The notes under the pieces are model-generated. The model saw nothing but the letters and a program-made list of their open reading frames with translations. It had not been told where the DNA came from and did not search any database. From NCBI GenBank assembly GCA_026770615.1, contig MU631333.1:323394-340006 (forward strand): a stretch of DNA of 16,613 nucleotides, in the 5' to 3' direction. Origin of the DNA: Pavlovales sp. CCMP2436. Lineage: Eukaryota > Haptophyta > Pavlovophyceae > Pavlovales. Positions 14,941-16,613 of this stretch are shown here, piece by piece. The stretch's first letter is position 1. Every line of letters starts with the position of its first letter. The position numbers and the translations under genes were made by a program.

Positions 14941-15020
14941 CGAGAACAGACGAGAACGGACGAGAACGGACGAGAACGGACGAGAACGGACGAGAACGGA
15001 CGAGAACGGACGAGAACGGA
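14941..15020 (+). repeat. Eight tandem copies of CGAGAACGGA
   Basis: Eight head-to-tail 10-bp units; the first has one change (CGAGAACAGA), the others are identical. This homogeneous core suggests recent expansion compared with the degenerate flanks. Confidence 0.95.
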
Positions 15021-15184
15021 ACACACATCCGTTCTAGTGAACGCATGAGAACGGATGAGAACGTAACGAACGGATGGAACGGATAGAAATTTCCCTACGG
15101 CTTTTGCACGTGTCTTCCAACTCCCCTCCACAAGTTAGTTTGTATGTACGAGCAACGGTTGCGACGGCCGTGCTGTCAAGCGCG

Positions 15185-16521
15185 ATGGGGAGGCCAGAGG
15201 ACGTGCGGGCTCAGATGGAGAGCCGGCAGCAGAAGTGGCTCTCCGAGCGGAGTGCCGAGGAAGCACGCCGCGAAGTCGCCGCCGAGCTCAGCAGCGGCAA
15301 ACACGGCGGCAGTGTCATCAGAGCCCGGGCTCCCTCGCGTGACGGGTTCGCACACGGCGGTGCTGCGCCGCCGTCGACTCCGCCTGCCTTTGCGGTGCGC
15401 GTGGCCGGGACAGTATACGCGGCGGGCGACTCGAGTCGCGGAGATGGCCGCGGAGATGCGAACCAGGCCGCTGCAAACCCGGCCGCGCACGTCGTGCTCG
15501 ATCGAATCACCGAGCGACTCGCCGGGCGCATGCGCGCTGAGCTCGTGGCTGAGCTCTCGCGCGAGTCGGCGAGGGCGGCAGCGGCGCAGCGGGAGCATTC
15601 GCAGAGGGTCGAGTCGCGGCTGTCAGCCGAGGTGGCATCGCACACATGCCCCATTTGTTACGAGCTGATGGCGGGCGCGGAACTCTCGCCGATCCTCTTC
15701 GTGCCATGCGGTATGGCCTCGACATCCCCCCCCCCACCCCCCACCCACCCACCTCCCCACCCACCCACACACATTAACCCACCCCCCCGCCGCCGCCTCA
15801 CCTGCCCACAAAAACTCACGTGCTGCCTAGCCCACTCCGCATCCCCTTTCGCGCACACCTTACGGCAACGCGCCCCACTCCCCCGCCTCACCTGCCCACG
15901 CAAACTCACGTGCAGCCCACTCCGGCACCATCCTCTTCCCAATAATGCATAGGCCACACCTTGTGCAAGCTGTGTGCGACCAAGATCGGCGCGCCCGGTC
16001 TGCCGGGGGTTCCGACTGGCCAGTCCAGCCGGCCATGCCCCGTGTGCCGATCGCCCATCTCGTCGACTGCGCCCAACGTGTCGTTGCGCTCCATCATCAT
16101 GGCTCTGCTGCACACGCGCGATGCAATGCGCTCCCAGTCCCTGCAGCCGCAGGACGGGAGCGAGCTCGCGCTCTCTCTCTCTGGGCTGTACGCTGCCTCC
16201 GGACCGCCGGGCAGCGCTGCCGGGCGGGAGCAGACCGGCTATGGGCAGTCCGGGTGGGAGCAGTCCGGCGGAGTCCGGGAGGCAGTGAGGCGAGCGACAG
16301 CGATCGATGCCGAGGCGGCGGCAGAGGCGGCGCGCTACGCCAGCCAGTACCAGGTAGGAGCCCCTTACCCCCCCCTTACCTCCATCACTGGCATGGTTTT
16401 CTCCAACCTAATGGCCTGTTAAAAGAACTATTACAATAACTGGCCTAACCCGAGCCCTCCCTAGGTTGAGCGGGCAACCCAACAAGACAATGGCGGACCT
16501 GGACATGTACCAGGGCTTTGA
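15185..16521 (+). CDS. RING-finger protein, probable E3 ubiquitin ligase (three exons)
   Basis: Proposed exons are 15185-15710, 15953-16353 and 16465-16521, giving 327 residues. ATG 15185 (MGRPEDVRAQMESRQQKWLS) is chosen because upstream in-frame codons, including ATG 15074, come from the minisatellite; that start remains possible. A charged, probably helical coiled-coil stretch (about residues 110-150, ITERLAGRMRAELVAELSRE) precedes a complete C3HC4 RING: CPIC (C155, C158), VPC (C175), then across the first intron G-H177, C180, C183, and finally CPVC. All eight zinc ligands are present, so the domain looks functional. RING domains recruit E2 enzymes to ubiquitinate targets. The C-terminal part is Gly/Ser/Gln-rich with an Ala-rich helix before the second intron. 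The last exon (VERATQQDNGGPGHVPGL) lies in the 152-bp repeat and is the least sure part. This is the best-preserved host-like gene of the window. Confidence 0.75.
15711..15952 (+). other. Intron 1 of the RING gene (242 bp)
   Basis: Donor GTATGG follows CCATGCG; acceptor AATGCATAG precedes GCCACACC. It splits the RING between C175 and H177 in phase 1; splicing restores C-G-H-T-L-C. The interior is C-rich (CCCCCCCCACCC) with a repeated CGCCTCACCTGCCCAC unit (about 15792 and 15884). Confidence 0.85.
16354..16464 (+). other. Intron 2 of the RING gene (111 bp)
   Basis: Donor CAG|GTAGGAG is near consensus; acceptor CCTCCCTAG at 16456-16464 precedes GTTGAGCGG. Phase 0. The acceptor coincides with the left edge of the 152-bp repeat, so the original acceptor or last exon may have been replaced. 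Confidence 0.6.
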
Positions 16522-16613
16522 GGCCTTCCTCACCGGAGAATTGGGCTCGAGAATAGAATCCTCATATGTCGGGACAAGGCTACTTCCGGATCCGTTTTAC
16601 ATCTACTTCCGGA
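16462..16613 (+). repeat. 152-bp repeat, copy 2 (runs to the window end)
   Basis: Identical by eye to 9691-9842, including the ATG of the short ORF (at 16490 here) and the first CGGATCCG palindrome (16587). It starts at the last three bases of RING intron 2. Distance between copies is 6771 bp. Confidence 0.95.

Larger units (their letters stand above)
14149..15085. repeat. GAACGGA/TCCGTTC minisatellite region, two blocks
   Basis: Block 1 (about 14149-14350) and block 2 (about 14755-15085) are built from variants of CCGTTCTCATCCGTTC on the left and its complement GAACGGATGAGAACGG on the right, so each block tends to fold back. Associated words are GCGTTCATTGCGTT and CGTTTAATAC. The region ends about 100 bp before the ATG of the RING gene. 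Confidence 0.75.
12293..15184. other. Gene-poor, repeat-rich region
   Basis: About 2.9 kb without a convincing gene. From 12400 to 12900 the DNA is GC-rich with only low-complexity Arg/Ala/Pro frames. From 12900 to 14150 it is more AT-rich, with an (AT)9 tract at 13143-13160, small hairpins (GTTCGTGC/GCACGAAC at 13543/13573; CAAAAAG/CTTTTTG near 13650) and two copies of a GGTGYGCCCCACCTGGGG motif. From 14149 on it is dominated by GAACGGA-type repeats. This may be where a host promoter for the RING gene lies, but no core element was identified. Confidence 0.55.

Noticed and set aside
15719..15952. Read-through continuation of the RING ORF (Pro/His-rich) to 15952
   Set aside because: The RING zinc ligands only line up if 15711-15952 is spliced out; the extension is C-rich intron sequence.

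Overview
The window looks like nuclear DNA of a GC-rich unicellular eukaryote, most probably a microalga or related protist; no finer assignment is possible. The evidence is GT-AG spliceosomal introns, a Ty1/copia retrotransposon, a pogo-like DDE transposase, a MITE, minisatellites and a RING-finger gene, mixed with genes typical of eukaryotic DNA viruses. Most of the window reads as an accessory region: an old, decaying endogenous viral element (or several) cut up by transposons.

Left part (1-5002). Bases 1-944 are the 3' end of a Ty1/copia element: RNase H tail with 11 repeats of an 8-residue unit, then a complete 320-bp 3' LTR (TGTTGG...CCAACA). The LTR cuts off a reverse-strand coding fragment (945-1279). 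Abutting this is a forward SF3 (D5-like) helicase gene with an intact P-loop, two short introns, one in-frame TAG and two compensating frameshifts. A small two-helix membrane protein gene faces it (3005-3253, minus). Then comes a broken DDE/pogo-like transposase gene (about 3340-5002) with a 155-bp hAT-like MITE, an internal 33-bp duplication, an AT-rich intron and frameshifts.

Middle part (6038-11852). This is the viral core: a zinc-finger gene with one frameshift; a TVpol-SF3 helicase fusion (6699-9354), the replication protein typical of polinton-like viruses and virophages, broken by a 97-bp tandem duplication and in-frame stops; a second, 5'-truncated copy of the membrane protein gene (9448-9690, minus); an array of CGGATCCG palindromes; a heavily frameshifted, less GC-rich unknown gene (9975-10849); and an A32-like packaging ATPase pseudogene (10998-11852). 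No major capsid gene was recognised. The zinc-finger, polymerase-helicase, unknown and ATPase genes are all forward; the membrane gene is convergent, as it is beside the first helicase.

Right part (11849-16613). Two small ORFs (11849-12292) are followed by about 2.9 kb without a convincing gene but rich in inverted repeats and GAACGGA-type minisatellites. A RING-finger gene with two introns (15185-16521) comes last. The window ends in a 152-bp sequence identical by eye to 9691-9842, which may mark a tandem duplication of about 6.77 kb or a dispersed repeat.

All readings are by eye. Family names rest on motif recognition, not on database searches.
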